A stretch of DNA of 26,368 bases, from the NCBI GenBank assembly GCA_947624945.1, contig CANQMJ010000015.1, positions 1 to 26,368 of the forward strand, written 5' to 3'. Positions 16,497-23,333 of the stretch are shown here, piece by piece. This DNA is from an uncultured Clostridia bacterium (GTDB taxonomy: Bacteria; Bacillota; Clostridia; Oscillospirales; CAG-272). Numbering within the stretch: position 1 is the first letter of the stretch; each line of letters begins with the position of its first letter. Under the pieces are notes generated by a model. That model had not been told where the DNA came from, searched no databases, and saw nothing but the letters and a program-made list of their open reading frames with translations. The translations under genes and the position numbers were made by a program.

Positions 16497-17171
16497 ATGG
16501 ATACGCTTCAAACGATAGCGCATATTAAAACAGATTTTCCCGATAAGTTCGGCGTGCCGCGCCAGAGCGGACTCGTGCCGGAGCTTTTAGGCGAGATAGT
16601 GTTCGAGCGCGAGTTCAGACGCGCCGAGTCAGTAAGGGGCCTCGAAGGATTCTCGCACATATGGCTTTTGTGGAGATTCGACGTAGAGTGCGACTCATTC
16701 CGTCCGACGGTGCGCCCGCCGCGGCTCGGCGGGAATACGCGCGTCGGCGTGTTCGCGACGCGGTCGCCGTACAGACCGAACGCGGTCGGACTTTCGTCCG
16801 TTAGGCTGACAGGCATAGATTATGACCGCGTGGACGCGCCAGTTTTATATGTGTCAGGCGCCGACCTTGTCAACGGCACGGCGATATATGATATAAAGCC
16901 GTATCTGCCGGCGTTCGACTGCCACACTGATGCCGTCGGCTCGTACTCGGACTATAATGCCGAATATGCGCTCACTGTCGACGATAACGGCAAGCTCGAT
17001 ATGATGCCGCCCGACAAGCGGCGCGCCGCCGTCGGCGTTCTCGCCGCAGACCCGCGTCCGTCGTATCAGAACGACGCGGAGCGCGTTTACGGCATGAGAT
17101 TTGCCGGGTACGAGATCAAATTCCGCGTCGAAGGTGACGTTCTTTCAGTTGTGTCGGCGGAAAAATACTAA
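16497..17171 (+). CDS. trmO: tRNA (N6-threonylcarbamoyladenosine(37)-N6)-methyltransferase TrmO
   Basis: TrmO (TsaA/VirR-like fold) uses S-adenosylmethionine to methylate t6A37 to m6t6A37, mainly in threonine tRNA. The 224-residue product shows the family signature NTRVGVFATRSPYRPNAVGLS (80-100), preceded by VRGLEGFSHIWLLWRF and followed by DLVNGTAIYDIKPYLP. The length fits bacterial TrmO. ATG 16497 has GAAAGGA 6 bases upstream; a TTG at 16482 is in frame but lies inside that ribosome site. Its stop codon (17169-17171) overlaps the stop of the convergent GH43-like gene. Functionally it acts after the t6A pathway, whose first enzyme (TsaC) is encoded at 1483-2526, but the two are in separate transcription units. 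Confidence 0.92.
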   Translation: MDTLQTIAHIKTDFPDKFGVPRQSGLVPELLGEIVFEREFRRAESVRGLEGFSHIWLLWRFDVECDSFRPTVRPPRLGGNTRVGVFATRSPYRPNAVGLSSVRLTGIDYDRVDAPVLYVSGADLVNGTAIYDIKPYLPAFDCHTDAVGSYSDYNAEYALTVDDNGKLDMMPPDKRRAAVGVLAADPRPSYQNDAERVYGMRFAGYEIKFRVEGDVLSVVSAEKY

Positions 17172-18094
17172 TTTTCGAAATATACGTCATCGTCGCGGTC
17201 GCAGTACAACTTTTCGCCGTCATAGTGGAGCTCCGCTATCTGTACAGCCGTACGCAGGTCACGCGACGTGTCCGCGACGGGGGAGCCCTTTCTGTACGGA
17301 TGCGTGAAATATACTATGTATGCGCGCTCGCCGCGCAAAAGAACGTCGGCGTGCAGTCCGCACCCGTAGTCGAGCTCGCGCGTGCCGTTCGAGGTGAGCA
17401 GCATCGACGGCTGCCGCGTCCAATGTGTGAAATCGTCTGATGTATAGACAGCCTGACCGCGCCAGTTGTCGGTTATCATGAAGTTTTTTCCCGCAAATGA
17501 GAACACGTTCGGTCCCTCGTGAGAACAGTCCGTGATCTCGCTGCCGACGCACTCCCAGTTATAGAGATCGCGACTTATTGCAGCGTCGGTATGCGAGCCG
17601 CCGGACTCGTTTTTGTACCACATCTTGTAAAGTCCCGGCTCGATTTCATATACGCATGCGTCGATGACGCGGCTTGACGAGAGGGGAAGTATCGAAACAA
17701 ATTTCCATTCCCAAAGGTCATGAGAGACATAGTGGACTATGTGCCGCTCCCAGTTCCAGTCGACGGGAACGCCGCGCACGTATGAGCAGTACATATGATA
17801 TTCGCCGCGCGCGAATATGATCTCGGGCGCCCAGAACGTGTTTGTGCCGTGCTCGAAGCGCAGTCCCTCGCACACTCCGCGATAGAGCCACCGTGCGCCG
17901 TCTGTCGACGTCGCGATGCCGATGTCGGTGCCGTGTATGGTAGACACGCCGATGCCGAACTCGGACGAGCGGCGCTGTGTGTAGAACATGTAAAAGCATT
18001 CGTCCGTCTCGACGATAACGGGGTCAGTGGGCGAATCGTATATGGGATCGCGGAAGAGCGGGGCAGGCAGCTTTATTTTACCGTTAAGCTTCAT
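17168..18094 (-). CDS. GH43-like glycoside hydrolase (five-bladed beta-propeller), probably intracellular
   Basis: A 308-residue protein with the repeating blade pattern of family 43-type glycosidases (D-P-x...Y-x-M-F-Y-T; S-x-D-L-x-x-W repeated). Candidate catalytic acids are D24 in DSPTDPVIV, D145 in RVIDACVYE and E193 in SHEGPNVFSF, matching the Asp/Asp/Glu layout of the clan. WAPEII (88-93) is another typical element. There is no signal peptide, so the substrate would be a short imported sugar. I chose ATG 18094 because GAGGA is 5 bases upstream and the fold begins there; the start overlaps the last 11 bases of the upstream membrane-protein gene. A longer frame reaching 18334 runs through that gene and is unlikely. 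GH117 or a related propeller family is possible; the exact substrate cannot be read. Confidence 0.78.
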   Translation of the reverse strand: MKLNGKIKLPAPLFRDPIYDSPTDPVIVETDECFYMFYTQRRSSEFGIGVSTIHGTDIGIATSTDGARWLYRGVCEGLRFEHGTNTFWAPEIIFARGEYHMYCSYVRGVPVDWNWERHIVHYVSHDLWEWKFVSILPLSSSRVIDACVYEIEPGLYKMWYKNESGGSHTDAAISRDLYNWECVGSEITDCSHEGPNVFSFAGKNFMITDNWRGQAVYTSDDFTHWTRQPSMLLTSNGTRELDYGCGLHADVLLRGERAYIVYFTHPYRKGSPVADTSRDLRTAVQIAELHYDGEKLYCDRDDDVYFEN

Positions 18095-18638
18095 CGTCGT
18101 CCTCGCTTTCTTTTTCCGTGCCGTCTTCATCGTCGGCTGTTTCGCTTTCCGCAATTTCTTCCGCGGGGACTTCGGGTAAAGGCACGGGCTTTTTCGATTT
18201 GAGATAGTGCGCCAAAGCGGCGAGCGCCGCGTACAGCGCGACGACGCACACATTGTTGACGAACACACCGCACCCGAGCGAATGTGCGAGCATATGCGGA
18301 GATAGAAAGTCGTTAACAAAGCCGATATTGACAAATGCGGAGATCAGCGTCACGGGTATCATGAATATCGCGTATACGGACGCTTCACGCAGCGTGAACG
18401 CGGCGAAGTATCGCGCGTCGAGCGTGCGGTCCGGTATCTTTATCCGCGCCTCAAAGCTGTACATGAACGCGTAGAAAATCACGGCGGGCGCGACGCGCGT
18501 TATAATGAGCGCGAACGTCGGGTCGGTCGTATCGTTCACGGTGAATGAAAACAGTATCGCGACGATGCCTGAGCCGACGGCGGCGAAAAGTATCAAAATA
18601 AGCTTGACGAGCAGAAATTTCGAGTATTTTGTGTCCAT
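18084..18638 (-). CDS. Small polytopic membrane protein of unknown function
   Basis: A 184-residue protein with about four hydrophobic helices (starting near FLLVKLILILFAAVGSG, TFALIITRVAPAVIFYAF, VYAIFMIPVTLISAFVN and FVNNVCVVALYAALAALA) and an acidic, Glu/Asp-rich cytosolic tail of about 35 residues. I recognise no family. The chosen start is ATG 18638 (MDTKYSKF), where the hydrophobic part begins; its ribosome site is weak (CAGGT). An upstream ATG at 18719 would lie within the -35 box of the promoter proposed at 18691-18719 and so would not be transcribed. It overlaps the following GH43-like gene by 11 bases, so the two are co-expressed; whether they share a role is not clear. Confidence 0.7.
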   Translation of the reverse strand: MDTKYSKFLLVKLILILFAAVGSGIVAILFSFTVNDTTDPTFALIITRVAPAVIFYAFMYSFEARIKIPDRTLDARYFAAFTLREASVYAIFMIPVTLISAFVNIGFVNDFLSPHMLAHSLGCGVFVNNVCVVALYAALAALAHYLKSKKPVPLPEVPAEEIAESETADDEDGTEKESEDDDEA

Positions 18639-18690
18639 GATGACCTGACATATAGAACGAATTTTGCGCAGTATCTTTTGAAGTATTAGT

Positions 18691-18719
18691 ATTTTACCAT
18701 AAATATTTGCTTCGCGCAA
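18691..18719 (-). promoter_or_regulatory. Probable promoter for the membrane protein / GH43-like pair
   Basis: On the minus strand TTGCGC (18714-18719), a 17-base spacer and TAAAAT (18691-18696) lie 53 bases before the proposed ATG at 18638. The -35 box keeps only the TTG of the consensus. Confidence 0.5.
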
Positions 18720-18789
18720 GGCATTATATTATTAAAAACATAAAATCGGCTTTTTATTTTGACAAAATCTTTTCTAAGTGAAAAAAATA

Positions 18790-18798
18790 TGTTATAAT
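18790..18798 (+). promoter_or_regulatory. Extended -10 promoter for the prs-argS-yebC operon
   Basis: TGTTATAAT is a perfect extended -10 element (TGn plus TATAAT). No good -35 lies at 16-18 bases; a TTGACA at 18759-18764 is 28 bases away and too far. The expected start, near 18805, coincides with the foot of the hairpin at 18804-18834. Confidence 0.65.
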
Positions 18799-18803
18799 CA
18801 TAT

Positions 18804-18834
18804 GTAAGCATGCGCCGTATCGGACGATGCTTAC
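18804..18834 (+). promoter_or_regulatory. Hairpin at the predicted 5' end of the prs mRNA
   Basis: A perfect 8-base inverted repeat (GTAAGCAT / ATGCTTAC) encloses a 15-base interior holding a second small stem (CCG-TAT-CGG). It sits at the predicted transcription start, about 48 bases before the ATG, with no T run after it. It could stabilise the mRNA, be an operator, or be a leader element. Confidence 0.5.
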
Positions 18835-18881
18835 TTCGGAAAACCAAATGAGAGCGGATATCCACCGGAGGGATAATTGAC

Positions 18882-20030
18882 ATGAACGCTTGTATCAACG
18901 GTGAGTTGAGTCTTATCGCTATGAAGGGCTGCGAGGACTTCACAAAGCAGGTCGACGAATGGATAAAGGAATGGCGCGGCGGAGGGACCGAGAGCTACAT
19001 TGTCAAGACAGACTGCCCGCGCTTCGGTTCGGGTGAAGCGAAGGGACTCATATACGAGTCGCTGCGCGGTCATGACGTCTATATTATCGCGGACATGTTC
19101 AACTACGGCGTCACATATGAGATGTACGGCGTCGAGTCACGCATGAGTCCGGACGATCACTTCCAGGATCTCAAGCGTCTTATCGGCGCGATCGGCGGCA
19201 AGGCGCACAGGATAAACGTCGTTATGCCGATGCTGTACGAGGGCAGGCAGGACAAGCGCTCCGCGCGAGAGTCGCTCGACTGCGCGATTGCGCTGTCGGA
19301 GCTCGTCCATGTCGGAGTCTCGAACATAATCACGTTCGACGCCCACAATCCGAGCGTGCAGAATGCGATCCCGCTTTCGGGATTCGAAAATGTGCACCCG
19401 AATTACCAGATGATAAAGGCGCTATTGCGCGAATTTCCGGACATTTCGCTTTCTCCTGACGATATAATGGTCGTGTCCCCCGACGAGGGCGCGATGTCGC
19501 GCTGCATCTATTACAGCTCGGTGCTCGGGATAGAACTCGGCATGTTCCACAAGCGCCGCGACTTCACGCGCATAGTCAACGGACGCAACCCGATACTCGC
19601 GCATGAGTACCTCGGACGCGACCTCGCGGGCATGGACGTCATCGTCGTTGACGATATGATAGCGACAGGCGACTCTATGATAGACGTGTGCCGTCAGCTT
19701 AAGTCGCGCGGCGCGGCGAACATATACGTGTTTGCGACGTTCGGCCTTTTCACGGCGGGGCTGTCGGAATTTGACCGCGCGTATTCGGAGGGCATGTTCA
19801 CTCGCGTATTTACGACGAACCTTATATACCGTACCGATGAGCTGCTTTCGCGCGAGTGGTACGCGGAAGTCAATATGTGCAAGTACGTCTCGCTTCTCGT
19901 TGACACGCTCAATCAGGACGAAACGATAAGCGAACTGCTCGACCCGGCGGCAAAAATACACGCCATCGTCGACAAGCACAACGATCACCTCAAAAACAAC
20001 GTCACGGCTCAGATGAAGATAGGCGGCTGA
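18882..20030 (+). CDS. prs: Ribose-phosphate diphosphokinase (PRPP synthetase), divergent clostridial form
   Basis: PRPP synthetase makes 5-phosphoribosyl diphosphate from ribose-5-phosphate and ATP for nucleotide, His and Trp synthesis. The PRPP-binding loop VIVVDDMIATGDS (about 253-265) is clear, and RQDKRSARES corresponds to the catalytic 'RQDRK' region. Other usual signatures are altered: FGSGEAKGLIYESLRGHDVYII stands where FSDGE..SVRG..V is expected, and TFDAHNPSVQNAIP stands in place of T-x-DLHA-x-QIQGFF. At 382 residues it is about 60 longer than standard Prs, with an extended C-terminus. Similar long forms are annotated as prs in Clostridia; whether this is the only copy cannot be told here. 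GGAGGG is about 10 bases before the ATG. argS follows after 36 bases. Confidence 0.85.
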   Translation: MNACINGELSLIAMKGCEDFTKQVDEWIKEWRGGGTESYIVKTDCPRFGSGEAKGLIYESLRGHDVYIIADMFNYGVTYEMYGVESRMSPDDHFQDLKRLIGAIGGKAHRINVVMPMLYEGRQDKRSARESLDCAIALSELVHVGVSNIITFDAHNPSVQNAIPLSGFENVHPNYQMIKALLREFPDISLSPDDIMVVSPDEGAMSRCIYYSSVLGIELGMFHKRRDFTRIVNGRNPILAHEYLGRDLAGMDVIVVDDMIATGDSMIDVCRQLKSRGAANIYVFATFGLFTAGLSEFDRAYSEGMFTRVFTTNLIYRTDELLSREWYAEVNMCKYVSLLVDTLNQDETISELLDPAAKIHAIVDKHNDHLKNNVTAQMKIGG

Positions 20031-20066
20031 GACTCTGTAAGAAAGTAAAGGAACACCGACTGTATT

Positions 20067-21794
20067 ATGCGGAAAATAAAAATGACGATAGCGTCCGCGT
20101 GTGCGGACGCTGTCAAAGCTATAAACGAAAACGCATCATCGGACGCGGAGGCGATCGCGTCGTATCTCGAATATCCGCCGGACAGGGCGATGGGAGATAT
20201 CGCGCTGCCGTGCTTCAAATTCAGCCGCGAGCTGAGAATGGCGCCGCCGAAGATCGCACAGTCTTTATCAGCGGCGGTAAAGGATAAGATAGCGGACGTC
20301 GCCGACGTGTCCGTCGCGGGAGGATATATCAACTTCCGCGTATCGGAGAAATATCTCGGTCATGACGTGCTCGGAGAGATACTCGAGCGCGGCGAGGACT
20401 ACGGCGGCAGCGACGAAGGAAAGGGCAAGACAGTCGTCCTTGACTATTCGTCGCCTAACGTGGCGAAGCCGTTCCACATCGGACATCTCGGTTCGACCGT
20501 CATCGGTCACTCACTAAAAAAGCTGCACGAATTCCACGGCTACAAATGCATCGGTATAAATCATCTCGGCGACTGGGGCACCCAGTTCGGCAAGATGATA
20601 GTCGCGTACCGCAAGTGGGGCGACAGGGACGTTATCGACAAGGGCGGCGTCGACGAGCTCGTCGCGCTGTACGTGAAATTCCATGCCGAGGCTGAAAAGG
20701 ACCCGTCGCTCGACGATGAGGCGCGCGCGGAGTTCCACAAGCTCGAGCTCGGCGACGAAGAGAACACGGCGCTTTGGAAATGGTTCATAGAGGTCAGCTT
20801 CAAGGAATACAATGTGACGTATAAGCAGCTCGGCATCACGTTCGACAGCTATGCGGGAGAGAGCTTCTACACCGATAAAATGCCTGAGCAGGTAGAAAAG
20901 CTGCGCGAATGCGGACTTCTGAAGCTCGACGACGGCGCGTCTATAGTCGACTTGTCCGAATACGGAATGCCGCCGTGCCTCATACTGCGTTCCGACGGCT
21001 CGACGCTTTATCCGACGCGCGACATCGCGGCGGCTGTTTACAGGGCGAGAACGTACAACTTCGATAAATGCATTTACGTGACTGCGGCGGCGCAGAGCCT
21101 GCACTTCGCGCAGTGGTTCCGCGTCGTTGAACTGATGGGATATCCGTGGTACGACAGGCTCGTTCATGTGCCGTACGGTATGGTATCCATCGGCGGCGAG
21201 AAATTAGCAACGCGGACGGGCAACGTGATACTTCTCAAGGACTTGCTCAACACGGCGATAGAGAAGGTGTCGGATATCATTACGGAGAAAAATCCGACGC
21301 TGTCGGGTGAGGAAAAGGCAGCGACTGCCGAGGCCGTCGGCGTCGGGGCGGTCGTGTTCCACTATCTTCTCAACAACCGTATGCGCGACATGAATTTCAT
21401 CATGGAGGACGCGCTCAACTTCGACGGCAACACGGGTCCGTACGCGATGTACACGTATGCGCGCACATGCAGCATCATGCGCAAAGCGGAGGCAGACGGC
21501 ATCGAGCCGAAAGCAGGCACGACGACGGACGAGTCCGAGCGTCTGCTGCTTCTGACTCTATCACGCTTCGGCGAGGTCGTTGACGATGCCGTACACGACT
21601 ACGAGCCGTCGCTCGTGACGCGCTTTATCCTCGACGTCTGCACCGATTTCAACAAATTCTATCACGACTGCCCGATACTGTCGGCGCAGGACGAGGACAT
21701 CAGAGCGACAAGACTCGCGATTTGCCGTGCGGTTAATTCCGTGCTCGGGCGCGCGCTCGATTTGATATGCATAAAGAAAACGGAAAAGATCTGA
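20067..21794 (+). CDS. argS: Arginyl-tRNA synthetase
   Basis: ArgRS is the class I synthetase that charges tRNA-Arg. The 575-residue product has the N-terminal ArgRS additional domain (about 1-115), the HIGH motif as H137-I-G-H140 in KPFHIGHLGSTVIGHSL, and a KMSKS-equivalent EKLATRTGN starting near residue 378. The C-terminal anticodon-binding helical domain includes FDGNTGPYAMYTYARTCSI and ends with the typical AVNSVLGRALDLICI. The ATG at 20067 has AAAGGA 14 bases upstream, which is far; an ATG at 20082 with GGAA 7 bases upstream would remove five residues and may be the true start. It lies between prs and yebC in one operon. Confidence 0.97.
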   Translation: MRKIKMTIASACADAVKAINENASSDAEAIASYLEYPPDRAMGDIALPCFKFSRELRMAPPKIAQSLSAAVKDKIADVADVSVAGGYINFRVSEKYLGHDVLGEILERGEDYGGSDEGKGKTVVLDYSSPNVAKPFHIGHLGSTVIGHSLKKLHEFHGYKCIGINHLGDWGTQFGKMIVAYRKWGDRDVIDKGGVDELVALYVKFHAEAEKDPSLDDEARAEFHKLELGDEENTALWKWFIEVSFKEYNVTYKQLGITFDSYAGESFYTDKMPEQVEKLRECGLLKLDDGASIVDLSEYGMPPCLILRSDGSTLYPTRDIAAAVYRARTYNFDKCIYVTAAAQSLHFAQWFRVVELMGYPWYDRLVHVPYGMVSIGGEKLATRTGNVILLKDLLNTAIEKVSDIITEKNPTLSGEEKAATAEAVGVGAVVFHYLLNNRMRDMNFIMEDALNFDGNTGPYAMYTYARTCSIMRKAEADGIEPKAGTTTDESERLLLLTLSRFGEVVDDAVHDYEPSLVTRFILDVCTDFNKFYHDCPILSAQDEDIRATRLAICRAVNSVLGRALDLICIKKTEKI

Positions 21795-21833
21795 GTTTAC
21801 AATAAATCTATAAGTATAAAACGGAGGGACAAG

Positions 21834-22604
21834 ATGTCCGGACACAGCAAATGGAAAAACATAATGCACAAGAAGGAGAAGACCGACGCGCAGCGCGCGA
21901 AGGTATTCACCAAGATCGGTAAGGAGATAGCGATAGCGGTTCGCGAGGGCGGTGCAGACCCCGTATCAAACGGCAAGCTGCGCGACCTCATCGCGAAGGC
22001 GAAGGCGAACAACGTCCCGAACGACAACATTGAACGCACGCTGAAAAAGGCTGCGGGCGGCGACGGCGCCGTATACGAGGAGGTCACGTATGAGGGTTAC
22101 GGACCGTCGGGCGTCGCCGTGATTGTCGAGACAGCGACCGACAACCGCAACCGCACCGCGTCCGATGTGCGTCATTATTTCGATAAATACGGCGGAAACA
22201 TGGGAACGACCGGGTGCGTGTCGTACATGTTCACGAGCCGCGGACTTATCGTCGTCGCTAAGGAGATAGAGCCCGACGCGAAGGCGCCGCGCGGTACTAA
22301 GCCGAAGCCTGTGTCCGAGGATCAGCTCATGGAGGATGCGCTCGAAGCGGGCGCGACCGATTTCGTCGCAGACGACGAGTGCTTTGAGATAAGTACCGAG
22401 GAAAACGACCTCACGTTCGTGCGTGAAACGCTTGAGGCGAAGGGATATCCGATAGTCTCCGCCGACCGCGAAATGGTGCCGACGAGCTATGTCACGCTCG
22501 ATAACGAGGACGATATCAAGAATATGTCCACGCTGCTCGAAATGCTCGAGGACAACGACGACGTCTCCGAAGTATGGCATAACTGGGAGAACGATGAAGA
22601 ATAA
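21834..22604 (+). CDS. yebC: YebC/PmpR family regulatory (TACO1-like) protein
   Basis: A 256-residue protein opening with MSGHSKWKNIMHKKEKTDAQ and continuing with KVFTKIGKEIAIAVREGG, the invariant start of the YebC family, followed by NDNIERTLKKA and YEGYGPSGVAVIVE. Family members have been described as DNA-binding regulators (PmpR) and more recently as translation factors that ease ribosome stalling at proline-rich stretches, like mitochondrial TACO1; the sequence does not decide between these. GGAGGGAC lies 5 to 6 bases before the ATG. It is the last gene of the prs-argS-yebC unit; two strong inverted repeats follow. Confidence 0.96.
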   Translation: MSGHSKWKNIMHKKEKTDAQRAKVFTKIGKEIAIAVREGGADPVSNGKLRDLIAKAKANNVPNDNIERTLKKAAGGDGAVYEEVTYEGYGPSGVAVIVETATDNRNRTASDVRHYFDKYGGNMGTTGCVSYMFTSRGLIVVAKEIEPDAKAPRGTKPKPVSEDQLMEDALEAGATDFVADDECFEISTEENDLTFVRETLEAKGYPIVSADREMVPTSYVTLDNEDDIKNMSTLLEMLEDNDDVSEVWHNWENDEE

Positions 22605-22615
22605 CGTTTTCTTGT

Positions 22616-22655
22616 GGGGGAGGAAAAACTTTTCGAGAAAAGTTTTTCCTCCCCC
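22616..22655. repeat. Perfect 19-bp inverted repeat with G5/C5 ends (probable dispersed repeat element)
   Basis: Arms at 22616-22634 and 22637-22655 are exact reverse complements (GGGGGAGGAAAAACTTTTC and its complement) separated by GA. The right flank reads ATACCCCCTCTTTTTCAAAAG, and CTCTTTTG occurs again near 22697-22704, so a second, looser fold is possible. The lack of a T run directly after the stem argues against a standard terminator. From memory, similar G-run/AAAACTTTT hairpins recur in Ruminococcus- and Faecalibacterium-like genomes. Confidence 0.7.
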
Positions 22656-22720
22656 ATACCCCCTCTTTTTCAAAAGCTTTTACTAAAAAGGATAAACTCT
22701 TTTGAAATAATGGCACAAGG

Positions 22721-22756
22721 AAAAGGAAGAAGCCGCGAGAGCGGCTTCTTCCTTTT
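22721..22756. terminator. Bidirectional intrinsic terminator between yebC and the GNAT gene
   Basis: A perfect 16-bp stem (22721-22736 and 22741-22756) with GAGA loop has the core GAAGAAGCCGC / GCGGCTTCTTC and ends in CCTTTTT on the plus strand and in CCTTTTCC on the minus strand. It lies between convergent genes, 19 bases from the minus-strand stop at 22776. Confidence 0.88.
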
Positions 22757-22775
22757 TCATGTATTATTTATTCCA

Positions 22776-23333
22776 TCATCCGTACGTGTCGTAGTCCATG
22801 CTGACGATGCCGTATATGACAGAATCCTCGTACCGCCCGTTGACAAAGAAGTGATCGCGCATCACGCCCTCCTCTTTCATTCCCGCCTTCTGCATGACGC
22901 GTCCCGACGCAATATTTGAGCCGTAATGACGCGAGAACACGCGGTGCAGCCACAGCTCCGAAAACGCGTACTCGATCATCGAGCGCGCCGCCTCGGTCGC
23001 ATATCCGCGGTTCCAATACTGCTCGCCGATCCAGTAACCCATCTCCGCCGTCGGAGAATTCCTTACTCTCATGTAAAGGGAGATCGCACCGTATAGTTTT
23101 CCTGTTTCCTTGTCAGTAACGGCGAAATCGTATGAAGTTCTGCTCCGTCTGTTTTCTTCGTGCGTCGATATCCAAGAAACAGCGTTTTCCTTTGTATACG
23201 GATACGGCAGCGTAGTCGTCCGCTGCAGCACGCCCGTACCGCACATCGCGGCGACGTCGTCGGCGTCGTCGAGCGTGAACGGACGCAGAATGAGCCGTTC
23301 GGTCGTTATGACGCCGTCTTTATGTTGATACAT
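22776..23333 (-). CDS. GNAT family N-acetyltransferase (RimJ/RimL-like)
   Basis: A 185-residue single-domain acetyltransferase of the Acetyltransf_3 type, using acetyl-CoA to modify an amine on a protein N-terminus or small molecule. Visible family features are ITTERLILRPFTLDDADDV at the start, the acetyl-CoA loop in GEQYWNRGYATEAARSMIEYAF (Q/R-x-x-G-x-A pattern), and NIASGRVMQKAGMKEEGVMRDHF at the end. The ATG directly abuts the TAA of the upstream gene (23334-23336), and AAGGAGG inside that gene lies 8 bases upstream, so it is translated from the same message as the XpaC-like gene. The substrate is unknown; the genuine ribosomal-protein acetylases RimI/J/L cannot be told apart by eye. Confidence 0.88.
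   Translation of the reverse strand: MYQHKDGVITTERLILRPFTLDDADDVAAMCGTGVLQRTTTLPYPYTKENAVSWISTHEENRRSRTSYDFAVTDKETGKLYGAISLYMRVRNSPTAEMGYWIGEQYWNRGYATEAARSMIEYAFSELWLHRVFSRHYGSNIASGRVMQKAGMKEEGVMRDHFFVNGRYEDSVIYGIVSMDYDTYG

Noticed and set aside
18094..18334. Longer N-terminus for the GH43-like protein
   Set aside because: The extra 80 residues are basic and low in complexity, read through the upstream membrane-protein gene in another frame, and the proposed start at 18094 has a ribosome site.
18759..18798. TTGACA and TATAAT upstream of prs as a standard promoter pair
   Set aside because: They are 28 bases apart, too far for one promoter; the -10 is better explained by its TGn extension.
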